From Acestrorhynchus altus (lineage: Eukaryota > Chordata > Actinopteri > Characiformes > Acestrorhynchidae), in the NCBI GenBank assembly GCA_034509495.1, contig CM067520.1:26621287-26685286 (forward strand): 64,000 nucleotides of DNA, given 5' to 3'. This document shows positions 38,372 to 50,270 of the stretch, piece after piece (positions within the stretch are counted from its first letter, which is position 1; every line of letters starts with the position of its first letter). The position numbers were made by a program, and so were the translations under genes. Under the pieces are notes generated by a model. The model worked only from the letters and a program-made list of their open reading frames with translations. It did not search any database and was not told the origin of the DNA.

Positions 38372-41300
38372 CTGAGCGCGTCCCAAAGAGAAGGAATACA
38401 AGTCAGCAATTCTGACAGCAGCATCAATACATTCTATAACCATCTAAAATCATCTTCTTGAAGGACTCAGAGCTCTTTGGATGTTGCCATGGTGATCCCA
38501 CTTACTCCAATAATCAACAGCAAGCCAAACTAATGTCTGAGGTTTAAATAAGAGACTCCTCCAAAGTCCTCCAAAGATCTAATCATTTGAATTGAGTCAT
38601 TATGCATATAATCATCAATAAACACTCAGTACATGATAAAGTCTTACTTGAGCTCCTGTATTTCAGGGTCAGCTGGACATGAACTGCCAGGGTCTGAGGG
38701 ACTGGATGCAGAATCTACAACACACAGGCACCAGAACAAACACTCAAAAACTGAACCATCCACTTCATTAGAAATCCTGCAGTACAGCTCCCCCTTGTAG
38801 GTGTACAGTTAAAAACAGAGGTTCCTAATAAAGTGGCCAGTGACTAGAAATAAAAGCTAGTGATGAATTAGGTGGAGAGTGTGTGTGATTGTGTTTGATT
38901 GTGTCTGTACCGTGATGTTCCTGCTCCTCTTTCTCTTTGTTTCCAGGCTGCTGTGGCTCCTCTGATTGTTCTTCTGTCTCTGAGCTGCAGGAAAAACATC
39001 CACACAAAACAAAACCGATAACATTATAAAATCTGTTATGTTTCTAATAAAGCTAATATGTAATTTTGATTCCCTTAATGATGACATAATGAGAAGTCAT
39101 ATGATCCTTTTGGAAAAAGAGATACAGCTTCTACGGTTTCATTTTAGAAGTTCTCTACACTTTTAATTTGATCCACACGCTCATTCTGACAGACTGTAAT
39201 ACACTACAGGAAGTGTAGGGGGCGCTCTATAACGCTCTATAATGTTCATATGATCCACACGCTCATTCTGACAGACTGTAATACACTACAGGAAGTGTAG
39301 GGGGCGCTCTATAACGCTCTATAATGTTCATATGATCACACTCTCATTCTGACAGACTGTAATACACTACAGGAAGTGTAGGGAGCACCTACCTGGACTT
39401 GGCGGAGAGACTGGGTGCAGCTACGATCACCGGAGTGAGGGGAACAGAGTCCAGAGTCTGTGAGGCACACAGCATGTCATTAGCGTTGACGCTAATGCAC
39501 ACACTGCTGGGTGATTGTACCTCCGTGTCCAGCTGGTCCACTCCATCAGGGTCATCACCGGGCTGGGACAAAGCCGAGCTGTACATGGACTCCCCCAGTG
39601 GCCGGCTGGTGTCAAAACAGTCTGGGAGAATGATGATGTAATCCTCCGAGGAGGCCGAGGACGTTCTGCTGCGAGTCTCCTTCCCTCCTTCAACAGCTGC
39701 AAGACACAGTGTTAACTGTTTTACGGAATTAACTTTAACAATACCAACACCGCAGAAGGTTACAATATGCAAATGAGCACACTTTCACATAGCACTTTAT
39801 TAGGAACACTACAGTAATACATGTTCAGTAGTGTCATGTTCATGAAACCAGTTAGAAACTGGTTACTTTGTCATTTGTGTCTATAAGACAGTTAACTGTG
39901 GTCAAGAAGGGATACGCATGGTCAGCAATAACACTCCAACAGTCTATGGCCTTCAAGCATTGATTGATTGGTGCTAACAGCCCACAATCTGGCAAGAAAA
40001 CCTTCCTCACACCATTCCACCACCTCCACCACCCTGGACTCCTCATACAAGGCAGGTTGGGTCCATCGATTCATGCTGTTGGTGCCAAATTCTGACCCAA
40101 CCATCTACATTTCCTGAGGTGTCTGTGTCCACTGCAGCTTCAGCGTTCTGTTCTCGGCTGACACACCAGACCCTGACACGTTCTTCTGCAGTGCTTCTAA
40201 AGTGCTTGATGAGTGCACACTAAGACATGCTGCAATCATGACGCACAGCAAAATAATCACAGTGGGTCCTACCTTCATCTTTTGTTTTCTCCTCCTCTTC
40301 ATCTCCCTTCTTCTTGCTTTCCGACTCCTCCTCCTCGAACTGCTCGCCGCTGACCGGATCCACCAAGATTTGCTCAATGTCAGACTCGTTACCTTCATCT
40401 GAAACACGAGAGCAGTGCGATTAGTCTTCACAAACACTTGAAAATCCCTCGACCCAACACTCGACGAATCAGCTGCTTAACAACCTCCATGCTCCTGCAG
40501 ATGGTACTGCGCAAGGATGACAGGACTTTAAATACCTGCGGGGTGTGTGACGGGATTCATAGATCGAGAAGAGCGGGTAGAGTGCAGTGAATGTCAAGGA
40601 TGTGTGGAAAATGGGTCAAAAAGCACATATTAATGATTGACACAGCATGGAGGTGTAGAGGTTCCTAATGGTGTCCTGTGATGATCCATCCCATGCAGCT
40701 AGAATGTTCTCACTTAGTTCTGCAGATGGTGTGGTAGGGGTGGATTGTTGATAGAGCGTCCAATAGCGTCCCACACATTTTCAAATCAGGGACAGGTCTG
40801 GAGATGAGATCGACCACGGCTTAGTATCTGTGTCTTCAAGACCAGATCTTGAGAGGGTCGTCCTGCAGGACCTCATTAACGTAACGTTGGTCTGTTAAGG
40901 TGTCTAAAGAAGACCGAAGGTGATCTGGCATCGTATGAGATTACACCCACACCTTCTTGGTCGTCTCCTCCAAGACAAAAGCGGGACTCGTCACTGAAGA
41001 TGATCCACTGCCATTCTGAGTGACTCCATGACCGTCTGAGATGACCATTACTGTCGGTTGATTCCTTCCAGATGTTTGCTATAATTATAATATTACGTTA
41101 ATATAACAATATATCTAACATTCCCGCATAGCTGTGTTACCTGCAGTTAGCTGCTCAGTGGGAACTGCAAGGAGTGGAGTAGGATCAGCACCAGCCTCTG
41201 TGTCTGTGTTTAGTGGAGCTGGGTCTTGAACTGGAGCTGGGCCTGGGATTTCCCCCGTCTCCTGTCTCAGTGGATCTGAGACAGGGCTGTTGTCAGAGCT

Positions 41301-43994
41301 GTTCTCTGAAACCTTCTCAGCTCTTCTCTCACAGAGAGACACCGAGCCTTGAGGAGCAGGACGCAGCACTGAGGACGACAGACGGACCACAGATTATACC
41401 ATTAAACTGCTGCTCAACAGCACTGCCATACTAGAGACAGGCACTGTCCGAGTACCTTTAGTGGGACATCTCCCGTGAAGGACAGTGTGGTCTAGAACCT
41501 CTCCCAGTGTGAGAGAGCGGATCACGGATTCGCTCACAAACTGACGCCCAATCATGCCCTCTTCTCCTTTCTCCTGGGCTGGAACTCCTCCTAACTCCGC
41601 CCCCTGGCTGACTTCTGAGGAGACACGGAAAGAAGGTAAAGAGCTTAAAACTGGATTTTAACAACAGATCAGAAACATGCTCTATTTGTCCAAAAGTTTG
41701 TGGACAGTCCTTCTAAAGAATGCATTCAGCTACGTCACACAGACATGCAAATGCACACAGCTCATCAAGTCCCTGTAGAGAAGTACTGCCGATAGAATAG
41801 GACTCTCTAGAGCAGATTAAGAAACATGACCCTATTGTCTCCATGTCCAATACCAGACGTGGACAGATGTCCCAATATTTTTGCCCATATAGTGTATGTT
41901 TGGTGTACAAACACTTATTTCCAAGGACCACAATGTCTTACCCAGAATGCTATTGACTGCTTGGGCTTCCGACTCCTCCTGGATGAGCCCAAGAGTTGTT
42001 TTGTCCTGGAGGACTCCATCGTGAGGAAGGGGGGATATGCACGGAGTAATATCTGGATGGACAGATGACAGAAATCAGGCTATTTACTAAAATCTGTGCG
42101 GTCAGGACCCCACAGGACCACCACAGAGCAGCTATTATGTGGGTGGTGGATCATTCTCAGCACTACAGTGACACTGACATGGTGGTGGTGTGTTAGCGTT
42201 TAAACACTCCAGCAGCACTGATGCGTCTGATCCACCCTAACACTCCACCACCATGTCAGTGTGACAGAGATGATACTTGTGTAACGTACCTGCTGGGGTG
42301 TTGTTAGGTACATTCTCCAGCTCCTGCACAATGTTGATGTCCAAAAGCTCAAATGACAGCAAGTCCTGCAGACAAAGAACAGATCAGAGAGTGAGAATCA
42401 GAGAGAGGTGCAGACCCATCCTGGGGCAAAAGTATTGGGACACCTGCTCATTCACTCACTTGATTCTTCTGAAATCGAGGGAATTATAGAGAGTTTCTCC
42501 TGCTTTTGTTGGAGTAACTGTCTCTACCGTCCAGGAAAGACTTTCTACGAGATTCTGTTGTGAGAATTTGATGGCAGTTCCTGAAGATCAAGTTGGGCTG
42601 ATGTTTTTAGGTCAAATTTGAAAACCTATCTACTGCTGCATCTCAGAAAATTAGACCACTGATTATTATTCGTCAGATTTTATTTTCATACAAAGAGACA
42701 TTGTTTACTGTCTGGACGGCTTGTAGCTCATGAAAATCAGAAATGCAGACTCTCATATCACTATATTTACATTCAGGTTTGACTAAAATCACAAATCTGT
42801 ATCAAAATAAAAATAAAAGGAATACCACGTTAATGAATTATTCATTTGATTAAAAAAAGCAGCGTCTTATTATTTATATTACGGGATATTTCAGAGACAC
42901 TGGTACATGTCCAGGTCATTTTATTTAGTTATGTAATTTGATATTTAGAATGTATATCTTATTTTGTGGGTTATATTTTACGTCTCTGTCCATTTATCTG
43001 TAGTCTTTTAAATGTGCTTTAGAAATAAACCTGCTCACTGCAGGCTGTAAATACAGTCCCGTCACAGTTACGACGCTGTAACACACCTGAGCTGTAAGCA
43101 GATCCACAGATGGAATGTAAAATTCCTGGTCACAGTCTTGGTCCACTGTAATCAGCAGCTGTTCTCTGGAGGCAGCACGACATTTCTCCTCCCTCTCCAG
43201 CGTTCGGGCTGATTTCTCCTGTAAACACAATGAACCTCTAACTCAAGTCGTGGGACCTTTAACTCTGATCCTGAGTTATGAAGCCTAGAAATGAGCAGGT
43301 AACTGCCTGCAAAGAGCAGAACTCGGGTTCCAAGTGCTCCGAGTGGACTTGCCTGAGGGGTGACGCAGGGGGAGACCAGCAGGCCGTCAGCGGAGATGGC
43401 AGTAGGAGCGTGGGGGTCCACGACGATGCTGCACCACACCCGCGGCCCAAACTGCTCCCCTCTATGTGCCAGGCGCCAGTGGGAGGTGTACGTGCCCTCC
43501 AGTGTAGGGGCGCAGAGTGCCACGCTGACCACGCCCACCTGCCCCGGCTGCAGCGTGGGTACCGGAACCTCCCTCCACCTCTCACCCGAACCCACAGCCA
43601 GGTTACCCCACATAAACTTCAGCTGCGGGTGAACAGAAACAAACGTTTAGAACTGCATTATATTCATATTCAGTTTATAACGCAATAATCATATCATTCA
43701 CGATCACGAAGAGTTCAGAACTTGATCATTGTATATTATATACTCTACCATTATATAGTTCATAACTCAAATATATACTGTACACGTGATATTGGCACTT
43801 TGATCCAGCTATTAATACATAATGTCTGGCAAGTTTTGGAGCAGCCGTGGTCTGGTGGTGCGGGAACCAGGCTTGTGACTGGAAGGTCACTGGTTTGATT
43901 CCCTGAACTGGCAGGATGTGACTGAAGTGCCCAGCTGCTCCCTGGGCACTGAGGATAGGGCTGCCCCCTGCTCCGGGCACAGTGTGTATATTTC

Positions 43995-44041
<47 letters not shown>

Positions 44042-47000
44042 AGACATACTTTGGTCTCTGAACTCCAGGACATTCTGCCACTGTTCTTCATTTTCCAGTA
44101 CTTGATGAACTTGGTTCCAGGCCGCAGACGAGATCCATCTGGCAGGTTCTCATCCAGCAGCAGAGCGGTCATAGCAGGAACAGCCAGAGGACACGGCCGC
44201 TTAGGACGCCTGTAGTCCCCCACAAATAACAGGTCCCCCACAAACACGTTACAAATGCATTTTATTTCCATTCACTGTTTAAATAATGATTTTAAGGAAA
44301 TCACGGCATGAAACTGGAGGATGAACCAAACCCACGAGTGAATCTCAGGGAATCAGAATATCCAGAATTGAACTGAAAAAGATCCAAATTATTTTTATTT
44401 TAAATATATTCAACTATTTCTTCTGTTTTAATGCTGTTTGGAATTAAATATTCTAATAATACCAGAGTCTGGATTTCAGATTTCTATGTTTTTAACCTTT
44501 AGAAAACTAATTTTGTGGGATTTGTTCATAATTCTTTTTTTTTTTCACCAAAATATAAAAAAAAAAAAAAATAAATAAAAAAAATAAACCCAAATGGTTT
44601 GTGATCAAGCAGAACCAGCTGGTTCCGTTTTTGGCCACAGCAGACCAGTGAGGGTGAGCTGGTGTTGGTGAGGTATGAGACTCCTGTGTGAAAAGAACTG
44701 TGATATTAGGTGTCATATAGTGCTGGTGGTTCTACGTACTCTGGACTGTTGCCCTGTGTGGCTCGTGGCTGCAGCAGAACCGGAGAGGAGCTGCCGTCTC
44801 CAGCAGAACCCCACTGCAGGCCCCTACGCTCCATCCTCAGCTGCTTCCTGATCTCCTTCACCTCTGCCTTCAGCTGACGCTTCTCCGCCTTCAGACGCTG
44901 TTTCTCCGCCTTACGGAAACTCCGGTCCCCCCGTCTGTAGAACCTAAACATGCAGATCACTTTATGTTACAGTGCCTTGAAAAAGTATCTTAAACCTTTC
45001 CAGAATTTTTTTCACATTAGACCACAAACTGAATCTATTTTATTGGGATTCCATGTGATAAGACACAAAGTAGCAAGGAATTGTTATCCGTTGTCGACCA
45101 GAGGAGGATGGGTTCCCCCCTCGAGCCCTGGTTCCTCTCGACACTCAAATGAGGTTCGGACCTGGATTCCTGACCCGGTCAGAGTCCAGACCTAAATGCC
45201 ATTGATCTGAAAGACCCTCAGAAGACCAGATATGCAGTTATGTATAAACAGGACAAAACGAAACCGATCACAGTAAGAAACCCACCTGCTGTGATCCGGA
45301 GCCGGGGAGCCGTGTTCTGGGATGGAGAGTGGGGTTCTGGCCCTCACCAGGTTGTGACTGGGGTCATGCGAGAAGCTACAAGGCTCACACAGAGTGCAGG
45401 ACGTGCAGACACTGCGGGGACACAAAACAGGTCAACTCCCACCACCAGTTTAATGAAACTATCGTTAACGTATTGACGGAGTAAATATTGCAGCCACCCT
45501 AAATAGACACAGAACATCGTCACAAGCAGTGTGGTGCTGTCTCACCTGCACTGGTACCCTCCGCCGGCGGTCTGCCCACGGCAGCTGCTGCAGGCTGGCG
45601 CTGAGCTTGGGGCTCCGGGCAGCGTGGAGGACGACACCTCGGGAACCTGGGCCTCTGCTCCAACAGGTTTATGGATACAGCACTGACCAGAGAACTCCCT
45701 GCAGATCTTCTCCACTGCCTCCCGAACCACCTGGTCCTTAAACTGAAGACATGATCTTTATTTATATTAGTGCCGGCTAACAACACTCCCTATCTGCGGC
45801 GGGTGACGGCGCTGTAATAGAGTATAAATATGCTGATGGGTGTGTTTTCCGTGATGGGTGTGTTTAACTGCCTAGTCAACACGAAGAGGCCAGATAAACA
45901 TGACTGTGAGGAAGGAAACTGTCTCCTACCTTTTCCATGTAAGACGTAAACCAGGCTGGAGGGGTCTTGTCCTCCACTTTTCCCCCCTTAAGCTCATTTA
46001 GAGTCACCTTCAAACAGAATTTCATATTAGCACGTTGACACATCATCTTCACTGTGGAATGACATCATAACGTGGATAATCATCTGCGTCTGATTTATGT
46101 TGTGAAAACAGTAGATCGGGAATTCTTACTAAGCCCTCTTCAGGGACAGCAGCTTGGACCTTCCGGCTGACCACCTGCGCCAGAGCCGGACAGTGCTGCG
46201 GAGGACGGAAGCCTTTTTTGGGTTCTGGGACGGTGCCCGGCTTCACCTGAGCCAAACTCAGGCCTGGTCCGGGTCCGGGCACTCTGCCTGTGGTCCCCCG
46301 AGTTTCATAAACATTCATCTGCAGCCTGTTCCCCTGCCGGGCTGCACTCTGCAGAGAAGACGCAACCCGTGAGCTCAGAGGACGACCTATCGGAGGTGGA
46401 CATCTCTCACTCCGTAAAGATCTGATCATCAATATATCGTAAGATTGTATTTTGGCTAAAATGGTTACATACAGTTTATATAAATGATAATAACTGTAGT
46501 TGATTACAGCGTTCCAGTACCAACGTAACTGCAAATATGGTTCATAATAACACTACGATCATGAATGTGATTATGCTTTATTACGGGACTTATTACTATG
46601 ATTAGGACTTATTACTCCTCATAAAACAGCGGCATCCATGCAATTGAATTATACTTGATTATAATAGAATAGAATCTGAATTATCACATCAAAACGGCTG
46701 CAGTTAAATGTGATTATAAGAGATAATAATCAGAATAGATTCAGCTGATGTGTTTATAACACTGTAGTTTAAATAGAACTGAATGCAGGGGGTCATTTTT
46801 GGGACTGGGTGGAGCCAGTGTTTAATAGAAAGACCCAATCAGAACTCAGCAAAGCTTTTACCTTCAGAGCCTCTTCATATTCCACTGAAATGAGTAAAAA
46901 AAATAAGAGTCAGTATTTCAATCGTATTACTTTACGATCACGATTTCTTAAATCCAATTAGAGCATCTTAACAAATACAGAATAAATATCTACATAATAT

Positions 47001-48830
47001 TTACACACATATATATATTAATGCATCTCAAGAATTGAGTTTTTTGTGATTTACTTCAAGCTTTTCAAGATTTTTTGATTCGTAATTTAGTCAAATCCGA
47101 ATTCAAACACTGTTATGTGAGATTCTGGATTTCTGAGTTCAGTGAGAGATTATTACGGTTAATAAACTTTTCAGCAGGTAAGAGAAACGCTGATATACGA
47201 TGTGATGAAGCATTAAAGTATCGGTGTTTATCTGGAGCAGCAGAAACGCAGCAGCCTGTACATGTAAATACCCTTTAATTACGATGTTTCTACCACAGAA
47301 TCTGAACAAGACTGTTCTCCGCAGAACGTCGTCCCTCCAGAACCGAACCATTTACACACAAACCATTTACACACAAACCCCCCCGACTCACACTTTTACT
47401 GGGAATGATGGTGACCTGCATGACAGACGTGATATTACGATATGGACATTTTCAATATCTAGTGTCCATGCTCTCTGTGTGACTAGATGGCGCTCTCTCC
47501 TCACACCGCAATGCTGGTCAGCATAGACGTCTCTTTACAGCCGTTATATCAGAGCTGGGAAACCCGAAGACTTGTGTTTGTCTTCACCCTCCTTGTGTCC
47601 CTGTCGTATTTTGTTGGGACGTGTCGTGTTGGCGGTACCAATCAGAAGCCCTCAGAAACCCAGAATCTCAGATTAAAGGAATACTCCATTTTGAATTGGT
47701 CAACAGTGTCAACATTAAAACAAAGACGCTTGTAATGAACAGAATCATTTTTTGAGACGCAGTGATTAACAATAAAGGTCAGATCATCTTTAACCGCGTC
47801 ACGCAGAACTCACACTGGCTGTTGATTGATACCTGAAAGAGAATAAAAGAGAAAATGAAAGTAAGAGACCAGGAAGTCAAACATCAGACCACGCTCAGAT
47901 CAGAATCAGATTCATGGTTATGGTGTTTCCATAAACAGTCTCCTTCACTCACCTCCTCGTTCTCCTCGTCAAAGTACGTCAGCTGTAGACTACATAAGCC
48001 GAACGACCTCTTCACCTGCAGGGAGGAGCAGGAAAACACCACGTGACTACCATGACTCTGCAAACTGCTAAATAAATACATCAGAACTGTGGAATTCGGT
48101 GTCTGTTTAGGTGTCTGTTCTTCACGTCAGGACTAGTGTTAGACAATAATGTCGTCTATATACAAAGATCAGCCACAGTATTATGACCCCTGTAACTACA
48201 ACTGCACTGACCACACAAAAGCACTGCGGTCACACTGACATGGTGGTGGTGTGTTAGCGTGTTGCTGGTACGAGTGAATCAGACACAGCAGTGCTGCTGG
48301 AGTGTTTAAACCCTGTGTCCACTCACTGTCCACTCTATGAGACACTGGGTGAGTGCAGAGTGAGGTCAGGCATTCCTAGGACACTTCTGGACACTGAGCA
48401 GACAGGCGGGACAGGCAAGAGAGGGGGACAGAGCAGACAGCTGGGACAGGCAGGAGAAGAGGATTGAGCAGACAGCGGGGACAGGGGGACTGACAGACAG
48501 CGGGGAAAGGAGACTGAGAGGTGGACTGAGCAGACAGCGAGGACAGCAGGGACAGGGGGACTGTGAAGGAACAAAGAGGCTCAGAGAAGCTCACAGGACC
48601 ACCAAGTCTACCAGTGGCCGACTGCAGATGAGGTGGATGCGGGATGCAGGAGGGTGGCCGGAAGGACGCGGTCAGATGATGGTGTGAACTGCTGACCAGC
48701 AGGTCAGGACAGGCTGTGGTCAGCTCACCGTGGCCTCCACCGTCTCCCAGCTCTTGGTCTCGGAGCCGGACAGCAGAAAGCTCTTCGTGTTGCCCCTGAA
48801 GTTCACCTTCAGGCTGATGTAGGCGTCCAT
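37888..48830 (-). CDS. nbr1: NBR1, selective autophagy cargo receptor, complete
   Basis: The protein bridges ubiquitinated cargo to LC3/GABARAP on the autophagosome and works with p62/SQSTM1. Twenty-two coding exons, 5' to 3': 48729-48830, 47953-48015, 47814-47832, 46862-46884, 46130-46348, 45930-46007, 45546-45742, 45286-45411, 44740-44943, 44050-44209, 43353-43622, 43087-43218, 42290-42365, 41942-42052, 41456-41614, 41141-41368, 40273-40398, 39393-39696, 38911-38984, 38648-38714, 38275-38371, 37888-38061. Phases fit exactly to 3,009 bases and 1,002 residues (human has 966). Order: PB1 (1-85), ZZ zinc finger (219-262), coiled region (285-315), four-tryptophan domain (354-487), LIR (784-787), amphipathic helix (about 918-935), UBA (946-1000). 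All borders are GT-AG but one GC-AG. No damage is seen. Confidence 0.97.
39170..39392 (+). repeat. 82-bp tandem repeat at an nbr1 splice donor
   Basis: Units begin GATCCACACGCTCATTCTGA at 39170 and 39252, and again (GATCACACTCTCATTCTGA) at 39334. Each contains ACAGGAAGTGTAGGG. The third unit ends against the exon 18 donor (CTACCT on the plus strand, 39388-39393). Confidence 0.9.
39393..39696 (-). CDS. nbr1: nbr1 exon 18 with the LC3-interacting motif
   Basis: The largest nbr1 exon (304 bp). It holds SSASSEDYIIILPDCFDTSR, the main LIR (core Y784-I-I-I787) preceded by acidic and serine residues, as in human (Y732-I735). The following SRPLGESMYSSALSQPG is also strongly conserved. The rest of the exon is low-conservation linker. 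Confidence 0.96.
39785..40100. repeat. Dispersed fish repeat in an nbr1 intron
   Basis: Contains AGCACTTTATTAGGAACACT at one side, and CAAGAAAACCTTCCTCAC and GGTTGGGTCCATCGATTCAT further on. It matches a transposon-derived family common in fish introns. No intact frame. Confidence 0.5.
40664..41070 (-). mobile_element. Tc1-like transposase remnant
   Basis: On the minus strand, broken frames give VPDLKMCGTLLDALSTIHPY and HTICR. This is the same element as at 49860-50270, where PDLSLIENVW with the catalytic Glu is better kept. The first part of the 3' region is shared with 62205-62470. Confidence 0.65.
41690..41895. repeat. Dispersed MITE-like repeat
   Basis: TTTGTCCAAAAGTTTGTGGA, TGCAAATGCACACAGCTCAT and TGTCCCAATATTTTTGCCCA mark the family also seen at 31215 and 60515. 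Both ends carry the similar TGTCCAAAA/TTTTGCCCATAT sequences in inverted order, which suggests a MITE. It is in nbr1 intron 14. Confidence 0.6.
42125..42265. repeat. Palindromic dispersed repeat (copy 1 of 3)
   Basis: GTGACACTGACATGGTGGTG, then GTTTAAACACTCCAGCAGCA and CACCACCATGTCAGTGTGAC. The same family is at 48160-48365 and 63540-63835. The copies have internal inverted repeats and differ in how much is kept. Confidence 0.7.
43353..44209 (-). CDS. nbr1: nbr1 exons 10-11: four-tryptophan (FW) domain
   Basis: Exon 10 (44050-44209) codes DENLPDGSRLRPGTKFIKYW and exon 11 (43353-43622) codes KFMWGNLAV to EQFGPRVWCSIVVDP. The tryptophans of the Ig-like FW fold (KYW, MSW, FMW, SHW, RVW) are all present. 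Exon 11 ends CCTCAG before GCAAGT, a GC donor; with it the frame runs on without a stop into exon 12 (EKSARTLERE). Confidence 0.94.
43840..44003 (+). mobile_element. tRNA-derived SINE copy in an nbr1 intron
   Basis: GCCGTGGTCTGGTGGTGCGG (A-box region) and GGTCACTGGTTTGATTCCC (B box) followed by CCAGCTGCTCCCTGGGCACT. This copy shows the tRNA-like head best and lacks the 7SL-like sequence of 7388. It ends in the TG tract that follows. Confidence 0.75.
43999..44038 (+). repeat. (TG)20 microsatellite
   Basis: A GT tract forming the 3' tail of the SINE before it, about 12 bases from the exon 10 donor of nbr1. Confidence 0.95.
45286..45742 (-). CDS. nbr1: nbr1 exons 7-8: ZZ zinc finger
   Basis: Exon 7 (45546-45742) codes FKDQVVREAVEKICREFSGQ and ends in CSSC...GYQC. 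Exon 8 (45286-45411) continues VCTSCTLCEPC and SHDPSHNLV. Together they give the ZZ pattern CxxC...CxxC...CxxC with the HD/H residues that bind two zinc ions. The exon border lies inside the finger. Confidence 0.93.
48160..48365. repeat. Palindromic dispersed repeat (copy 2 of 3)
   Basis: The fullest middle part of the family: GTCACACTGACATGGTGGTG, GCTGGTACGAGTGAATCAGA, ACACAGCAGTGCTGCTGGAG. It lies in nbr1 intron 1. Confidence 0.7.
48390..48565 (+). repeat. Purine-rich degenerate minisatellite
   Basis: Variants of GAGCAGACAGCGGGGACAGG and GGGACAGGCAGGAGAAGAGG repeat five to six times with almost no pyrimidine runs. Such G-rich purine tracts can form unusual DNA structures. It is in nbr1 intron 1. 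Confidence 0.75.
48729..48830 (-). CDS. nbr1: nbr1 exon 1: start codon and first part of PB1
   Basis: ATG at 48828-48830 lies in GCCGCCATGG-like context (GACCGCCATGG), a strong start. It codes MDAYISLKVNFRGNTKSFLL, the first strand pair of PB1. The type I lysine loop lies here and the acidic OPCA loop (FDEENEE) lies in exon 2. This PB1 binds p62 in mammals. Confidence 0.93.
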
Positions 48831-49010
48831 GGCGGTCAACGGCGGTCAACGGCGGTCAATGGCGGTCAATGGCGGTCAATGGGGGTCGGTGGCGCCGCTG
48901 CGCGGGCGGCTGATCCCGGGTCAGGAGCGGAACCGCGGCTCTGCGGCCTCCGGTCTGATCGGCTGTGTTTACATCACAGAGGCCCCGCCCACCGCGGCAC
49001 GCCTGCTTAC
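48827..49010 (-). promoter_or_regulatory. nbr1 5' leader, 10-bp repeat and GC-rich promoter region
   Basis: At 48831-48885 the plus strand has five near-perfect copies of GGCGGTCAAT/C. On the gene strand they read TTGACCGCC and end in the start codon context. The following DNA to ~49010 is rich in GC and CpG, then becomes very AT-rich. No TATA box is seen, as expected for a housekeeping gene. Confidence 0.6.
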
Positions 49011-49019
49011 GCAGCTCTG

Positions 49020-49855
49020 ACGTCATGACGTGGCAGGAAAAAAATAACAATAATAATATTTATATTAATGTTTTTTTTGTTTATTATTTAATAAAAAAAA
49101 CTGTAAATATTCATTACATTTAAAGTGATTTAAATATAATATAAGGAGATTATTGTTATTATTATTGTTTTTAAAAAATAAAGATATAATATTGTGAAAG
49201 ATTGTATATTCAATACATTTAAAGCGATCTATTTCAAGCTTATTTTTTTATATATTTTCTTTTCATTTGTTTTTCTTATGATTAATAAGGAAATTGATCA
49301 TCGGGACTGTTCTGATCTGATCTGACTGATATTAGTGCATCTCAGAAAAGTCATAATATTGTGAAAATAATTTTTAATTAAAAATAACTGGCATTTTATA
49401 TTCATTACATTTAAAAATTGCTTTTAAGGAAATAGACCATCCAGGTTGTTTTGAGTTGAAATTTTAACAAATGTCACACATATATATATATATATATATA
49501 TATAAATGTTCATTACATTTTTAATGATTGATTAGTTGATGGTTCATGACCTATAAGCCAAACTGAACAACATTAAAACAATGTGTCAGTGAAATTGTAA
49601 TGATGTCATTCTCTAATTATCATTCATTTAGTCATTCATTTAGATCCTCTGTACTAGTGATATTGGACCAAACCCGACTTGGGTGTTACTGCACCTCATC
49701 ACCTGAAGAGGACAGCAAAAGTCAGCTTTAAACCTAATGCAGCTCTGCACTCAGTGTTTGTCCTCAGCTCTTATGTGTGAATCACTGATAACAGAATGTG
49801 GAGTCAGTAACTCTCGTTGGTGTAGTTGAGACTTTCTGCCTACAGAACTACATGA
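49020..49855. repeat. AT-rich gene-free DNA with dispersed repeat pieces
   Basis: Pieces of the family with TGCATCTCAGAAAAGTCATA, ATATTGTGAAA and TTCATTACATTTAAA occur three times here (49130, 49330 and 49500), along with a (TA)n tract near 49480-49503. No gene is seen. Confidence 0.55.
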
Positions 49856-49859
49856 CAAT

Positions 49860-50270
49860 GTGATGTTCTGGTTGGAGTTACAAGTCACTGCAAATAATAC
49901 TATGCCGTGGTCAGTCTCATGTCCAGACCTGTCCCTGATTGAAAATGTGTGGATGCTATTGGACGCTCTATCAACACTCCACCTCTACCACACCATCTGC
50001 AGGACTGAGGGAGAACATTCAAGCTGTATGGGATGGATCATCACAGGACACCATTAGGAACCTCTACACCTCCACGCAGAGATGTATGGCGTGTTGCTTT
50101 AAACCCGACGCCGTCCTGAGAGACACCACTTCTGTATGAGTAGATCAATAAATATTGATAAGATCAGACTACAGTTATCATCAGTTATTGATCCTGATCA
50201 CCTTCATCTTCCTTCCCAACAGCACTGCATTCCCACACGTCCTTCTGGGTGCAGCTATTTTTGTGATGAG
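49860..50270 (+). mobile_element. Tc1-like transposase C-terminal remnant
   Basis: The plus strand reads SCPDLSLIENVWMLLDAL (DxxxxENVW with the catalytic Glu) and, in another frame, LRENIQAVWDGSSQDTIRNL then YTSTQRCMACC. These are the last ~80 residues of an IS630/Tc1-type transposase. The tail after it (GATCCTGATCACCTTCATCT) is shared with 62205-62330. Confidence 0.75.

Noticed and set aside
43152..43613. nbr1 exon 11 read through into the intron as one long exon
   Set aside because: The frame stays open past the GC donor, but the residues stop matching NBR1 exactly at the AG|GCAAGT site, and exon 12 joins in frame there.
44503..44716. Small minus-strand open frame near the poly-A/T stretch in nbr1
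   Set aside because: It lies in an intron and is mostly low-complexity lysine and phenylalanine codons.
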